A stretch of 64,000 nucleotides of DNA from Przewalskia tangutica (lineage: Eukaryota; Streptophyta; Magnoliopsida; Solanales; Solanaceae), in contig CM056724.1 in assembly GCA_029844215.1 (NCBI GenBank), positions 9,790,307-9,854,306 on the forward strand. The letters run 5' to 3'. Of this stretch, positions 46,901 to 54,668 are shown piece after piece. A model generated the notes under the pieces. The model saw only the letters and a program-made list of their open reading frames with translations, made no database searches and was not told the DNA's origin. The translations under genes were made by a program, and so were the position numbers. The first letter of the stretch is position 1, and each line of letters begins with the position of its first letter.

Positions 46901-48706
46901 ATTAATCTGACTTAAATTGTGTTTCTACCTAAAACTGAACTCTGAAATTTGCACCTTCTTCTTCTACAGCTCTGTCATGATGACAATAAAGGAACATTGA
47001 CCACTAACCACATGTCTTGTCTTTGATCTACTATCAGCTTGCCAATGCATGCTACCTGGAGAGAATAGACCTTTCTGCTCACGGGTTCTTCATTACACCT
47101 GATATTGGCTTTGACTGGAAAACTGGAAAAGGCAATCCATTTAGGTACTTCACCTATGGTGCTGCATTTGCTGAGGTTGAAATTGACACATTGACAGGCG
47201 ATTTCCATACTAGGAGAGCAGACGTTCTCCTAGACCTTGGGTTCTCCCTCAATCCAGCAATTGATGTTGGACAGGTCATTGTTGCTCTCTGTATTATTTA
47301 CGTATAAATTTTGAATTTTTCAATTGTTTAACTGGCATGCGTAATGACATAATTTGATTATAAAGGAAAAAGTAGATTCTTGATTAGTAGATGCTGAAGT
47401 ACTTGACGATTGACGGTCTGGCAAGTTGTGGCTTTTGCCAGATCTATTTACATGTAGATAATATTTGTGTTTAATTGTTTTGAACGGGGAGCAAGGAGGA
47501 GGATTAGAATTCAGATTTCTAAACCCCATCTCCTTTTTACTGGAATTGAAGTTCTCCAATTGTTTTTACTGAACCTGATAGGACACTTTTCAAATGTTCT
47601 TCTTTTTGTTTAATTTTCTTATTCCAGACGTTCAGATATTTACAAAGATGACCTGCATATATTTTGTCTAGTGCAGTGGTGAATTTATGTGTTAAAAAGG
47701 GGTCACGTGAACCATTCGGTATACTATGTGTATAATTCTGAAAATAAAAAGTCTTAGTAATGCACTTGGTTGAAAGCTAAGTTATTTACCTAGAGGTTCA
47801 AGGATCGATCCCGACTTGATACATTTTTTCTTCTTTCTTTTCTTTAGTAGTGCACCCATCATCTAGAAATCCTAGATTCGCATCTGGTCTTAGTGTCATT
47901 TCTTCCTAGTTGAACACTTGCAGCTTATTGTTTATATTTTGAGAGAGATAGAAGCACTACCACATTTGGAGATGGGCTGGATCTTGCATCTTTTAATCCG
48001 AAATGGAGCTTTGCTAACATTAATGCATACTTTATGCAGATAGAAGGAGCATTTGTACAGGGGCTTGGATGGGTAGCACTGGAAGAGCTGAAATGGGGTG
48101 ATAAAGCACACAAGTGGATTCCACCTGGATGCTTATTCACATGTGGACCTGGAAACTACAAGCTTCCATCTTTGAATGATGTTCCTTTCAAATTTAATGT
48201 CTCTCTTTTGAAAGTAAGTATTCATTACTATCTCCTCCTTGATATTAGGTGTCCAGATTTTCATGAATTTTTGTGCCCTAGCAATCAATGCTTTTGTTTG
48301 CTGAATACGTCTAAACCATTTTCTTAATTGCTAGTAGATTTTTCCCCGTGTTCCATAAAATTTGGTTCAGCAAGCATACATCATCAATGAGCTGATATGC
48401 ACCATTTTTTGGACACCATATCTTGACTTTTCCATTAACAATCTTCTTGACATTTTCCAACAGAATGCACCAAACAGCAAGGCTATCCATTCATCTAAAG
48501 CAGTAGGGGAACCACCCTTCTTTCTTGCTTCAGCTGTCTTTTTCGCCATCAAGAACGCCATAAAATCTGCAAGGATGGAAGCTGGTTACAGCGACTGGTT
48601 CCCTCTTGATAATCCAGCCACTCCAGAGCGTATTCGAATGGCTTGTACTGATGAATTTACAAAATTACTTGTGGATTCTGATTTTCGGCCAAAGCTAAGT
48701 GTTTGA
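23004..48706 (+). CDS. XDH: Xanthine dehydrogenase, 14 exons, apparently intact
   Basis: Molybdenum hydroxylase of purine catabolism: hypoxanthine to xanthine to urate with NAD+, expected in the cytosol as a homodimer. Exons: 23004-23127, 24518-24617, 25881-25989, 26131-27639, 28410-28652, 28855-29169, 29933-30172, 30818-31102, 31244-31465, 32133-32294, 44074-44208, 47038-47274, 48040-48213, 48464-48706. All introns are GT-AG, all junctions stay in frame, and the product is 1365 residues, close to the roughly 1360 of plant homologues. Domain order is two 2Fe-2S clusters, FAD, molybdopterin. Predicted key residues are present: cluster cysteines, FGGKE Glu835, ERSMF Arg913 and GEPP Glu1301. ATG choice: it follows an A-rich context and begins MVSLMNE. 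The oddity is intron 10 (11,779 bp), filled with transposon and organelle DNA. No lesion was found, so I call it a functional gene. Expression cannot be judged here. Confidence 0.95.
23539..23620 (+). mobile_element. SINE fragment in XDH intron 1
   Basis: The sequence cttgagccgaggtctctctcgaaaacaacc..cagaggtaaggtctgcgc matches the middle of SolS-type SINEs, which also occur at 46476-46605 (minus) and 49128-49254 (plus). It is truncated at both ends. Confidence 0.6.
24285..24380 (-). mobile_element. SINE head fragment in XDH intron 1
   Basis: The minus strand reads GGGTTGCTCAGATCC..CACTTTCAACCCGAAGGTTGCGAGTTTGAGAC..CCAAGGGAGCAAGG..GAGCTCTTGGGGAGGGG. This is the tRNA-related head with a box-B-like GGTTGCGAGTTTGA, typical of SolS SINEs, truncated before the 3' part. 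Confidence 0.55.
26131..27639 (+). CDS. XDH: XDH exon 4: second 2Fe-2S and FAD domains
   Basis: One 1509-bp exon encodes residues 112-614. SQCGFCTPG and GNLCRCTGYRP give Cys122, Cys125, Cys158 and Cys160, the second cluster. The linker contains a Cys-rich PSTGKPCSCG piece. The FAD domain has LVVGNSEVGIE (about 289-299) and VGGNICTASPISDLNP (about 380-395), where flavin-binding residues lie in the family. The exon ends with the start of the molybdopterin region (SSRLQ). Acceptor ctaaag at 26130, donor gtaaca at 27640. It follows a 141-bp intron. Intron 4 (770 bp) has no recognisable gene or element. Confidence 0.94.
28410..32294 (+). CDS. XDH: XDH exons 5-10: molybdopterin domain, first part
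   Basis: Exons 28410-28652, 28855-29169, 29933-30172, 30818-31102, 31244-31465 and 32133-32294 encode residues 615-1103, all in phase 0. Motifs in order: VSGEAEYTDD, GGQEHFYLEP, KRIGGGFGGKETRS (Glu835), LERSMFHS (Arg913), SNTAFRGFGGPQG and THGGVEMGQGLHTK. These are substrate- and cofactor-contacting segments of the family. Introns 6 (763 bp), 7 (645 bp) and 9 (667 bp) have nothing else recognisable. Exon 10 ends SETSTDK at the donor of the giant intron. Confidence 0.94.
32990..33110 (-). mobile_element. tRNA-derived SINE-like sequence
   Basis: The minus strand reads GCTTAGCTCAGTGGTTAAGAG (box-A-like) followed about 30 bp later by CTGGGTTCGAATCTAGG (box-B-like), then an A-rich tail. The two boxes are placed as in a pol III promoter. 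The strand does not fold convincingly into a full tRNA, so SINE head is preferred to a tRNA gene. Confidence 0.5.
33274..33731 (+). repeat. 5' LTR of the copia element
   Basis: 458 bp from TGAAAAGG to GCTAACA. It contains three dyad repeats (33388, 33444, 33477), a TATA box tataaatag at about 33513 and an AT-rich polyadenylation-type region (aataatataaagg). Its partner is 37461-37902. Confidence 0.9.
33388..33521 (+). promoter_or_regulatory. LTR promoter: three dyad boxes and a TATA box
   Basis: The word TGATGTCA-4nt-(T)GACATCA occurs at 33388-33407, 33444-33463 and 33477-33496, ahead of tataaatag at about 33513. The TGATGTCA half-sites resemble bZIP/TGA-type sites. Tandem activator boxes of this kind are known in U3 of Tnt1-like plant copia LTRs. 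The 3' LTR keeps all three in altered form. Confidence 0.55.
33734..33745 (+). promoter_or_regulatory. Primer-binding site (initiator tRNA-Met)
   Basis: TGGTATCAGAGC lies two bases after the 5' LTR, the standard plant copia site complementary to the 3' end of initiator tRNA-Met. Confidence 0.92.
33797..37290 (+). pseudogene. Broken copia gag-pol polyprotein
   Basis: The gag starts near 33797 (MKFEIDRFDG-like). A CCHC knuckle CWGCGKKGHFERACP is at about 34428-34470. The pre-integrase segment and integrase core (HSDLWGPS, FIDDFSRKVWVHFL) span 34960-35442. Reverse transcriptase pieces are LDVKTTFLHG (about 35820), SLYGLKQSPRQ (about 35935) and LLCVDDMLIAA (about 36060). RNase H pieces (RGSTTGYIF, ISWKS) are at about 36600-36670. 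Frameshifts and stops separate the segments, and parts of the protease and reverse transcriptase are missing. The element is of Tnt1-like type and cannot make a working polyprotein. Confidence 0.88.
36912..37237. mobile_element. Tourist-like MITE nested in the copia element
   Basis: Ends GGGCCCGTTAGGT and (reverse complement) GTGCCCGTTTGGTT, with TAA on both sides (36909-36911, 37238-37240). It interrupts the end of the copia RNase H reading: MLTK-type codons stop at the left border and the frame continues in phase beyond the right border. It is related to the MITE at 8120-11850. Confidence 0.88.
37461..37902 (+). repeat. 3' LTR of the copia element
   Basis: 442 bp from TGAAAAGG to GCTAACA, preceded by a purine tract. 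It differs from the 5' LTR by numerous substitutions and small deletions, for example loss of the 4-nt spacer in the first dyad (37569-37584). Confidence 0.9.
37944..38210 (+). other. Unassigned 88-codon open stretch between copia and organelle DNA
   Basis: Stop-free from the TAA at 37941 to the TGA at 38208. It has no early ATG; the first internal Met would leave about 53 residues. The composition looks protein-like, Lys/Leu/Glu-rich (for example SEENLSLILDKSLY and FLEDKLKPVGDPRHAFQRH). I do not recognise it. It could be the edge of the mitochondrial insert or a relic exon of another gene. Low confidence that it is expressed. Confidence 0.3.
38550..38700 (+). repeat. Inverted repeat, left arm (151 bp)
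   Basis: Reverse complement of 39371-39521 with only a few mismatches; the inner 50 bp (38651-38700) is a perfect match by eye. The loop between the arms is 670 bp. Confidence 0.9.
39371..39521 (-). repeat. Inverted repeat, right arm (151 bp)
   Basis: Partner of 38550-38700. A second, smaller inverted pair lies nearby: about 39646-39668 against 39902-39926, differing by a 3-nt insertion. Confidence 0.9.
44074..48706 (+). CDS. XDH: XDH exons 11-14: molybdopterin domain, last part
   Basis: Exons 44074-44208, 47038-47274, 48040-48213 and 48464-48706 encode residues 1104-1365, all in phase 0. Motifs: VPNSSPTAASASSDMYG, RIDLSAHGFF, FRYFTYGAAFAEVEIDTLTGDF, QIEGAFVQGLGWVALEEL and SKAVGEPPFFLASAVFFAI. 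Glu1301 in GEPP corresponds to the catalytic base of the family (bovine Glu1261). The protein ends LSV, as in plant homologues. Intron 11 (2829 bp) holds a MITE, a SINE and a 24-bp repeat. Intron 12 (765 bp) has a tRNA-like box B near 47800 but no gene. Intron 13 is 250 bp. No canonical AATAAA was seen downstream. Confidence 0.94.
44777..45000. mobile_element. TA-flanked MITE (Stowaway-like), intact ends
   Basis: Left end ctccctctgtcacataaat and right end (reverse complement CTCCCTATGTCCCAATTCAT), with TA at 44775-44776 and 45001-45002; 224 bp. Same family as 12175-13472. Confidence 0.85.
46197..46263. repeat. 24-bp tandem repeat, about three copies
   Basis: acgccacttccctaagcaatacat is repeated head to tail, the last copy diverging at caagacc. 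It lies within XDH intron 11. Confidence 0.85.
46476..46605 (-). mobile_element. SINE (SolS-like), minus strand, 5'-truncated
   Basis: Begins with acaacaacaacat (reverse of the TTG-repeat tail), then the gtggggtctggagagggtagagtgtacacagaccttacc core and the cttccggaagaccctcggctcaag end. Flanks cgtaattac and cgtaatcac form an 8-of-9 target duplication. Confidence 0.8.
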
Positions 48707-49127
48707 TGGCTGTACTGTACTGAATAGGTGAAGGCTTAGAGCTTCATATGATGCCTTCTGTACATTTTCCTGTAACATTATGTAAAACTTTGATAATAAC
48801 ATGTTAAATGAGAATGTAATTGATGAATTATAAGAAGCTTCATTATTGTTTTGGATACTTTACAATATGAATGGAAGAAATGATCCTAAAAATATGTCTG
48901 TATGTTTTATTTACTGATTGCCTATGTTATTTTAACTGATCACCCTAGAAAAGGGTTTTATAACTAAAATAACATTTGCAATCAAATCTCCCTTTACCAC
49001 ATGGAACGTTTTCAAGTCTACATTTTTACAAAGGACACATTTTCTGAATGTTATAGTGGTTAATATAAAAAATATGTATAACCGGTTTTGCTAATTTAGG
49101 TTTCATGAATTCTAAGGTAGGCAATCA
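48707..49127. other. XDH 3' flank, no gene
   Basis: 3' UTR and intergenic AT-rich sequence. Possible polyadenylation context aataacatgttaaatgag at about 48796. Nothing else is recognisable up to the SINE. Confidence 0.5.
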
Positions 49128-49254
49128 GTCTTGAGCCAAGGGTCTTCCGGAAACAGTCGTTCTACCTATTAAGGTGAAGGTAAGGTTATATGTACACTCT
49201 ACTCTCCCCAGATCCCACGGTGTAGGATTTCACTGAATATGTTGTTGTTGTAAT
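49128..49254 (+). mobile_element. SINE (SolS-like), plus strand, 5'-truncated
   Basis: Runs from gtcttgagccaagggtcttccgg to the gttgttgttg tail, flanked by a perfect 11-bp duplication GTAGGCAATCA (49117-49127, 49255-49265). Confidence 0.88.
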
Positions 49255-49265
49255 GTAGGCAATCA

Positions 49266-49719
49266 CCTAAAAATAATTTCTCTTGTATTGGTTTCATTTT
49301 TGGTTGAGAGTTCGACCTTGTTTCCGGAAGACATAATTCATTTTCTTTTTCTTATTTCTATATCTTGACAAAGCAAGGTGGAGTTTATAAATGGAATTTT
49401 ACATGTAGTTAACTATAGATTTAATAAGATTTTGTATGAGGGATGAATATTAATGAAGTGTTCTTTTAAAACTTTTAAAGCCGTCCTTCTTCAAAGATAT
49501 ATATAGTAAACAACAAGGAATCAAATAAAATTTGCAAGACTGATTTTATTATAAGGGCTTAGTCCTTTTCTCTTTTCATGCCGAATGTAACATGTAGCTC
49601 CATTTGCCCTGGAGTCCTTATATTTGACTTTGTCTCACGTTAGTCTTTGTCACTACCAACTAGAGGCAGCAAAATTCATAAATTTCTCTAAAACATTATA
49701 CCAAAATTTCATGAGAAGA
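49266..49719. other. Intergenic region upstream of the extensin gene
   Basis: AT-rich and without a gene. It presumably contains the extensin promoter; no specific element except the TATA box below was identified. Confidence 0.4.
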
Positions 49720-49728
49720 CTATATAAA
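49720..49728 (+). promoter_or_regulatory. TATA box of the extensin gene
   Basis: ctatataaa lies about 70 bp before the ATG at 49792, a normal plant spacing with a start site expected near 49750. Confidence 0.75.
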
Positions 49729-49791
49729 GGGACTTTCTCCCTCTTTATAATCATCAATTTCAGCTCATTCTCTTCATAACTCTTAAGAAAT

Positions 49792-50917
49792 ATGGCTTCT
49801 TTTTTGCCACATCTTGTATGGTTTGTGGCAATACTTTTGGTATCCAAAAGCGTAGAAGCAAGTCATAAACCTTATTCATGGAGAAAATATTATAGTTACA
49901 AGTCATCTCCAAAGTCAGCACCAACATCTACGCCTAACACTAACGAGTTACCACATCAATCATCTCCATCACCACAACCATCATCTTCAGACTTACACAC
50001 TTCTAGTCCACCATCGCCTTTAGGATGGTTCTCTCCTCAACCATCAGTGGCTTCACCTACTTATAACAAGTCTCCAAGTTCACCAACCTCATCACCACTA
50101 CCACCATCTCCAAATGATTTTAATTCCCCGCCCTCACCTTCAAGATGGGGTCCATCCCCATATTACTATTCATGGGAACCATCTCCTAGTTATACAACAT
50201 CTCCTCAATCATCGCCTGTACTTGCGGTCCCCACCATCACCTATCGAATGGTTCTCTCCTCAACCTTCCCCAGCGCCTTCACCTACTTACGACGACAAGA
50301 ATGCTCCAAGTTCACCAACTACATCGCCGCTATCACCATCTCCATACGATAATAGTTCACCGCCTTCACCTTCAGAATGGGCTCCATCTCCATATTATTA
50401 TTCATGGGCACCACATTCTAGTGATAAAGTATCTCCACAGTCATCGGTTGTACCTGTACCTGCACCTTCTCATTCTGATAAATCTTCACAACAACCTTCT
50501 CTATCACCACTTCCAAATTACTATTATAACTCACCGCCGCCTCCATATGTTTACAACTCTCCACCACCTCCATCACCATCGCCGCCTCCTCATTATTATA
50601 GCTCCCCACCACCGACATCACCGTCTCCTCCACCACCTTACTACTATAAATCTCCACCTCCTCCGTCACCATCACCCCCTCCTCCTTATTACTATAATTC
50701 TCCTCCCCCACCATCACCTTCTCCTCCTCCTCCATATGTTTACAAGTTGCCACCATTACCATCTTCATCTCCACCTCCTCCATATTACTATAAGTCACCA
50801 CCTCCACCATCGCCATCCCCACCTCCTCCATATTACTACATGTCACCACCCCCACCATCTCCTTCTCCTCCACCTGCTTACTACTACAACTCCCCTCCAC
50901 CACCTCCATCCTACTAA
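49792..50917 (+). CDS. Extensin-like cell-wall protein, frameshifted
   Basis: Secreted hydroxyproline-rich structural protein of the cell wall. Residues 1-24 (MASFLPHLVWFVAILLVSKSVEA) are a clear signal peptide. Then comes a Ser/Pro-rich region with SPPSP, SPYYYSW and WFSPQPS motifs, then classic extensin repeats (SPPPPSPSPPPPYYY, YVYNSPPPP) ending PPPSY and TAA at 50915. Tyr motifs suit wall cross-linking, and SP4-like runs suit arabinosylation. The frame changes once, near 50223-50231: the first frame ends in unrelated residues at 50352, and the repeats lie in the +1 frame. The shift coincides with a 223-nt internal duplication offset (50008 against 50231), which is not a multiple of three. 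Either a recent lesion that leaves a truncated protein, or an assembly error. Confidence 0.8.
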
Positions 50918-51215
50918 AAATTTCGCATTGTTTTTTCACATCTCTACTCCTAAACCATATTAGTTATACCATTGCCATGTATCCTCCTTTCTTGAAGTTT
51001 CGTTCTATCTATCTTTTATGACTTTTGTCACAAGCCAATATGGAACATATATTTCTGTCGTATGCAGTAAGAGGAATTAGCACGAGAAAGAGATCGGCTC
51101 CAGCAGTTTACTTTTATTTGTCCAACAGATCATGTGTCATTTATATTTCTTTTAATTTGTTCGTATGGTTGATCCTTAAATGTTTATTTTAATATTATCC
51201 TCTTCATTTTGTTAG
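50918..51215. other. Extensin 3' flank
   Basis: 3' UTR-like AT-rich sequence, no gene. It ends where the segmental duplication begins. Confidence 0.5.
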
Positions 51216-51239
51216 AATTTCTAGAGGACCAGCTAGGCC

Positions 51240-51508
51240 GATCCGCATCCCCGCAATCCTGTAATGAAGAAATTCTTCGGGGAATGCTACTTCAACTACA
51301 GCATCAAGAGCGAAATAGCCCGGTCTATCGAAGCTTTCTACGGTGAAAGAATCGGAGAAAGTCTTGAATCACGCATAAACAATCATCAAAGCAGTAAGAT
51401 AAAATTCAATTTGTCTCTTCATAGTGTGAAATTTGCGCCATCAAAACGATCAAGACGGAAAAGTCTTGGTTCATAATCTTGATTATGTCGGAATCCACGA
51501 AAATGAAT
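51240..51508. repeat. 267-bp block with an unassigned 70-codon frame, copy 1
   Basis: Identical by eye to 54694-54968, whereas flanking duplicated DNA differs by several percent. It carries an ATG-initiated 70-codon frame (51264-51476; MKKFFGECYF..RRKSLGS) of unknown nature. In copy 2 the block joins a cox1-like fragment, so an organelle origin is possible but unproven. Confidence 0.6.
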
Positions 51509-51895
51509 ACCAAAGGAATACTGTTACATACATCCCAATTAAAAAAAATAGTAACTTTATGACCACCAATTATTAACCCTTCCAAACCATTAACGAGAAA
51601 TTTCATCAAATAAGAAACTGACGATTTCTACAAACTGGTAAAACAGGATATATACTTCGAAAGACAGAAAATATCGCTTTTAGACTGTTAAAAACAACTA
51701 ACACAATTTTGAAGACTTAAAGTACTACGAAACGCTTTTCTAAGAACGATATTTTCTCTCTTTTCCCGCCAAATTACTATAGACGCAAATTGTTGTAGTG
51801 AATATGACAAGTCTATAAATTTATAGACTAAGCAAATAGCAGAGACATTCTATTACTCCATCCATCCCAAAATACTTGTTAAGAAAACATTAAGG

Positions 51896-52177
51896 GTGCG
51901 TTTGGTTCGGTGTAATAAAAAAAGGGAAAGGAAATGGAATCCCCTGATTTCCTTTGAAGTTGTTTGTTTGGCGTACTTTTTCATTCCCTTTACCCTCTTT
52001 TCCATTCTCTTTCCCTTAGATTGATTCCCCACCCTTTAGGTATTCCATTCTCTTTCCCCAACCCGGACCCCGGACCACCCAGAACCAAACATGTAGGAAC
52101 AATCAGGATAATTTCTTTCCTTTCATTTTCATTCCCTTACTGAATTCATTCCGTTTACCATGCGCAACCAAACGCAC
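51896..52177. mobile_element. MITE with GTGCGTTTGG ends, copy 1
   Basis: Inverted ends GTGCGTTTGGTTCGG and (reverse complement) GTGCGTTTGGTTGCG enclose aaaggg..attccctt palindromic sequence. It is inserted in a ctccatccatcccaaaatac-type MITE. The target duplication is not clear. A second copy lies in the duplication at 55544-55829. Confidence 0.75.
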
Positions 52178-52322
52178 TAGAAGGGTAACATTTTGACTAG
52201 TTTACCCTCTTATAATTTTTCATCATGTTATTTCTCCTCAATAAATATTCACTTATCTATATATGCCAACTCCATAAATGATGTAATCCCTCTTAAGTGT
52301 TGCAATTAATACAAGGATGAAA

Positions 52323-54098
52323 TGTATTAGCGAATATTCTTCAAATATTCATAGTATATATTGTATTTATTAGTATCATGTATTTAAGGTAACTTAGGAT
52401 TCTTACTGTATTAGGAATCACATTTGTACAACTATATATATTGTGATTAATGAAAGAAATCTCTAAGGGAAATTATTCCAACATCTTACATGATATCAAT
52501 AGCCTAACCTCCATAAAACCTAGAAATTCCACTTGAATTCCGCCCCCCTCATCTCGGCAGCAGCAATTCCCTCTGAATTTCTAATCCTGTGGCTATCATG
52601 TCTCCTCCTACCTCCCCTAAATCCACTGGTTCTACCTCCGGATTAATTGACACCCCTCCTTCCTCAAAGTCTTCTTTTCATCCGGCATTTGCTGTCACAA
52701 ACATCAAGAATTTTGTCCCTATAATTCTTGATCAAGAAGAATGTCAATACTCTATGTGGGTGGAACTATTTTATATCCATGTCTGCGCATAAAACATGCT
52801 TGATCACATTGATGATTCAATCCCTCGCCCCCTGAGATTGATGACTCGACATGGCGCCGTCTTGACTCCATTGTTAAACATTGGATCTATGGTACCATCT
52901 CAAAAGACTTATTGTGTACTATCCTGAAAATTGGTACTTCGGTACGCGAACTTTGGGTACGCTTGGAAGACATATTTCAGGATAATAAAAATACTCGGGC
53001 GGTGTATTTAGATGAGCAGTTCAACAACACTCGTCTTGAGAATTTTAACAATATGTCTATTGCAAACAACTGAAACTTATCGCCGACCAATCATGTTGGG
53101 ACAACGGTTTCTGAGACTAAAATGGTACTACAACTCGTTGCATGATTACCAAAAGGGGAATATGATACTCTTGCAACAATGATTCAATAGGCTGATCCAC
53201 TTCCAACTTTCAACAGGCGCGTTCACAATTGTTGTTGGAAGAAACACGACGTGCTAAACAGGATGAACACAATAAAAAAGCATTAGCCGTTGAAAACTTG
53301 TAGTCGCCAACCATCACCACTGCTCCACCACCGCCGGACAACCAGCAGTAGCAGAGCTACGGTGGAGGCAGAAGCAGCAGAGGTTGCGGGCAAAGAAATA
53401 AGGGGAAGGGTCGCGGCAAAGGCAAGGCAAGGCACAACAGCAACAACAAGAAGCGTCCTAGCAGCAGCAGTTCCAGTGGCCGAATGCACAACCCTGGCCC
53501 AACCATGCAAACTGGGCCTCACCTGTTTGCCCATTCCCGACAGCAGGGGCCCAGTTTCAGCAGCAGTGGCGGCCCAGTGTTCTCGGTCCAACACCAACAG
53601 GCCCATCTGATGTCGGCCCAACAGTTTCTTTTAGCCAGCAGATGCAACCCACTGATTTGGGCCAAGCGTTCAACACTCTCACTCTGCAACCACCCGATAA
53701 TAATTGGTATATGGACTCCGAAGCCACATCACATCTGACCAACTCTTCAGGTAATTTTTCTCAACTGCTTCGGTTAAAGTATCCTAAGTACATTACTGTT
53801 GACAATGGTCACCGCATTCCAATTGCAGGTTATGACAATACACACATTAAAAATACCCTTCCACCCTTCTCACTTAACCATGTCTTCTACGCCCCTCAAA
53901 TTATTAAAAAGTTGATATCTGTTAAGAAATTCACTCGTAATAATTAGGTGTCAGTCGATTTTGACCCTTTTGGTTTCCCTGTGAAGGATTTTAATACGAG
54001 GAGAATTCTTACGCGCTGCAATAGCGTGGGAGACCTCTATCCTTTCACAAACTCTTCCGCTGTCAAAACTCAACAACCAGTCTCCCTTACTGCTTTTG
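52323..54098 (+). mobile_element. Ty1-copia 5' half, copy 1
   Basis: A short LTR (52323-52490, TGTATTAGCG..CTTACA) is followed by a tRNA-Met-type primer site, slightly mutated (tgatatcaatag). The gag (ATG near 52598, MSPPTSPKSTG) has NFVPIILDQEECQYSMWVELF and a later GTISKDLL region in another frame. The protease region has NNWYMDSEATSH, where the usual Asp-Ser-Gly is DSE. Pre-integrase sequence RILTRCNSVGDLYPF ends at the LTR fragment. Several frameshifts. No integrase or reverse transcriptase. Confidence 0.85.
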
Positions 54099-54458
54099 TC
54101 ACGACCCGACCCCGGATCCGTGACCGGTGCCTTGACCCGGGCACCCTTGTGACACAACATCAGAGAAAACCAGCGGAATATAAACTCAAATAAAACAACC
54201 ATAATGGTATAAATAGTCTAGCCCAAAATGGCTACCCCAAAAGTACATAAAACTGAACAGTTATATCCTTAAACAAACCAAGTTATGACAAGACTACATG
54301 CATCTAAGAATGAGTAATACTATGACGGGACAGGGCCCCGTCATGCCCCTGAATGTACAAAATATCAACATCACCAGGGAGAACCATACCAAAAGTCGAG
54401 CTTCCGAAGAAATGGAGCTCCTGACACCTGAGTAAAGAAATCATAAGATGATCCGAAA
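54099..54458 (-). repeat. Fragment of a gypsy-type LTR, minus strand
   Basis: It starts TGTCACGACCCGACCCCGGATCC, the inverted form of the GGGTCGTGACA LTR end seen at 18525 and 19613, and contains gacgggacagggccccgtcatg, also met in inverse form near 18118. It is truncated at the far side. Confidence 0.7.
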
Positions 54459-54530
54459 GTGCATGAAATTGTAGCTTCTACACATAATTTCATCTTACTC
54501 CCTCTTTTTTCTTATGCCTTGAGTTCTTCG

Positions 54531-54590
54531 AAATCATCAATCTTTTTTATGGTTATGCCGGCGATGATAGGTGGATCTGGTAATTGGTCT
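54531..54590 (+). pseudogene. cox1: Mitochondrial cox1-like fragment
   Basis: Codons read IFFMVMPAMIGGSGNWS, matching the cox1 motif around MPAMIGG.GNW except for Ser at two positions where cox1 has Phe. Homology stops abruptly on both sides. The fragment lies in a 113-codon open frame (54459-54800) whose remaining part (KLSSYYEKMVLEFLETTSRS) I cannot identify. Likely nuclear-inserted, already rearranged mitochondrial DNA. Confidence 0.65.
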
Positions 54591-54668
54591 GGAAAGAATA
54601 TAATATACACTATAGGAGAGTCAAAGAATAGGTATAGGAAGCTTTCTTCTTACTACGAGAAAATGGTT

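Larger units (their letters stand above)
51216..54098. repeat. Direct segmental duplication, copy 1
   Basis: From gaatttctagagga to the end of shared copia sequence. It pairs with 54669-57711 in the same orientation. Shared order: a 267-bp block, an AT-rich stretch, a TA-type MITE with a nested GTGCGTTTGG MITE, and the 5' half of a copia element. Copy 1 lacks about 190 bp present in copy 2 at 54968-55157. It is truncated by a gypsy-type LTR fragment at 54099. Confidence 0.9.

Noticed and set aside
23004..48706. Xanthine dehydrogenase as a pseudogene because of the huge intron
   Set aside because: All splice sites are GT-AG, every junction keeps frame, and cofactor and catalytic residues are present.
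50301..50963. 220-codon plus frame rich in His/Leu and a 173-codon minus frame (50418-50939)
   Set aside because: Shadows of the extensin repeat; no signal peptide or family features of their own.
53283..53621. Overlapping frames of more than 100 codons on both strands
   Set aside because: Lie in the low-complexity cag/gca-rich linker of the copia gag; neither shows protein features.
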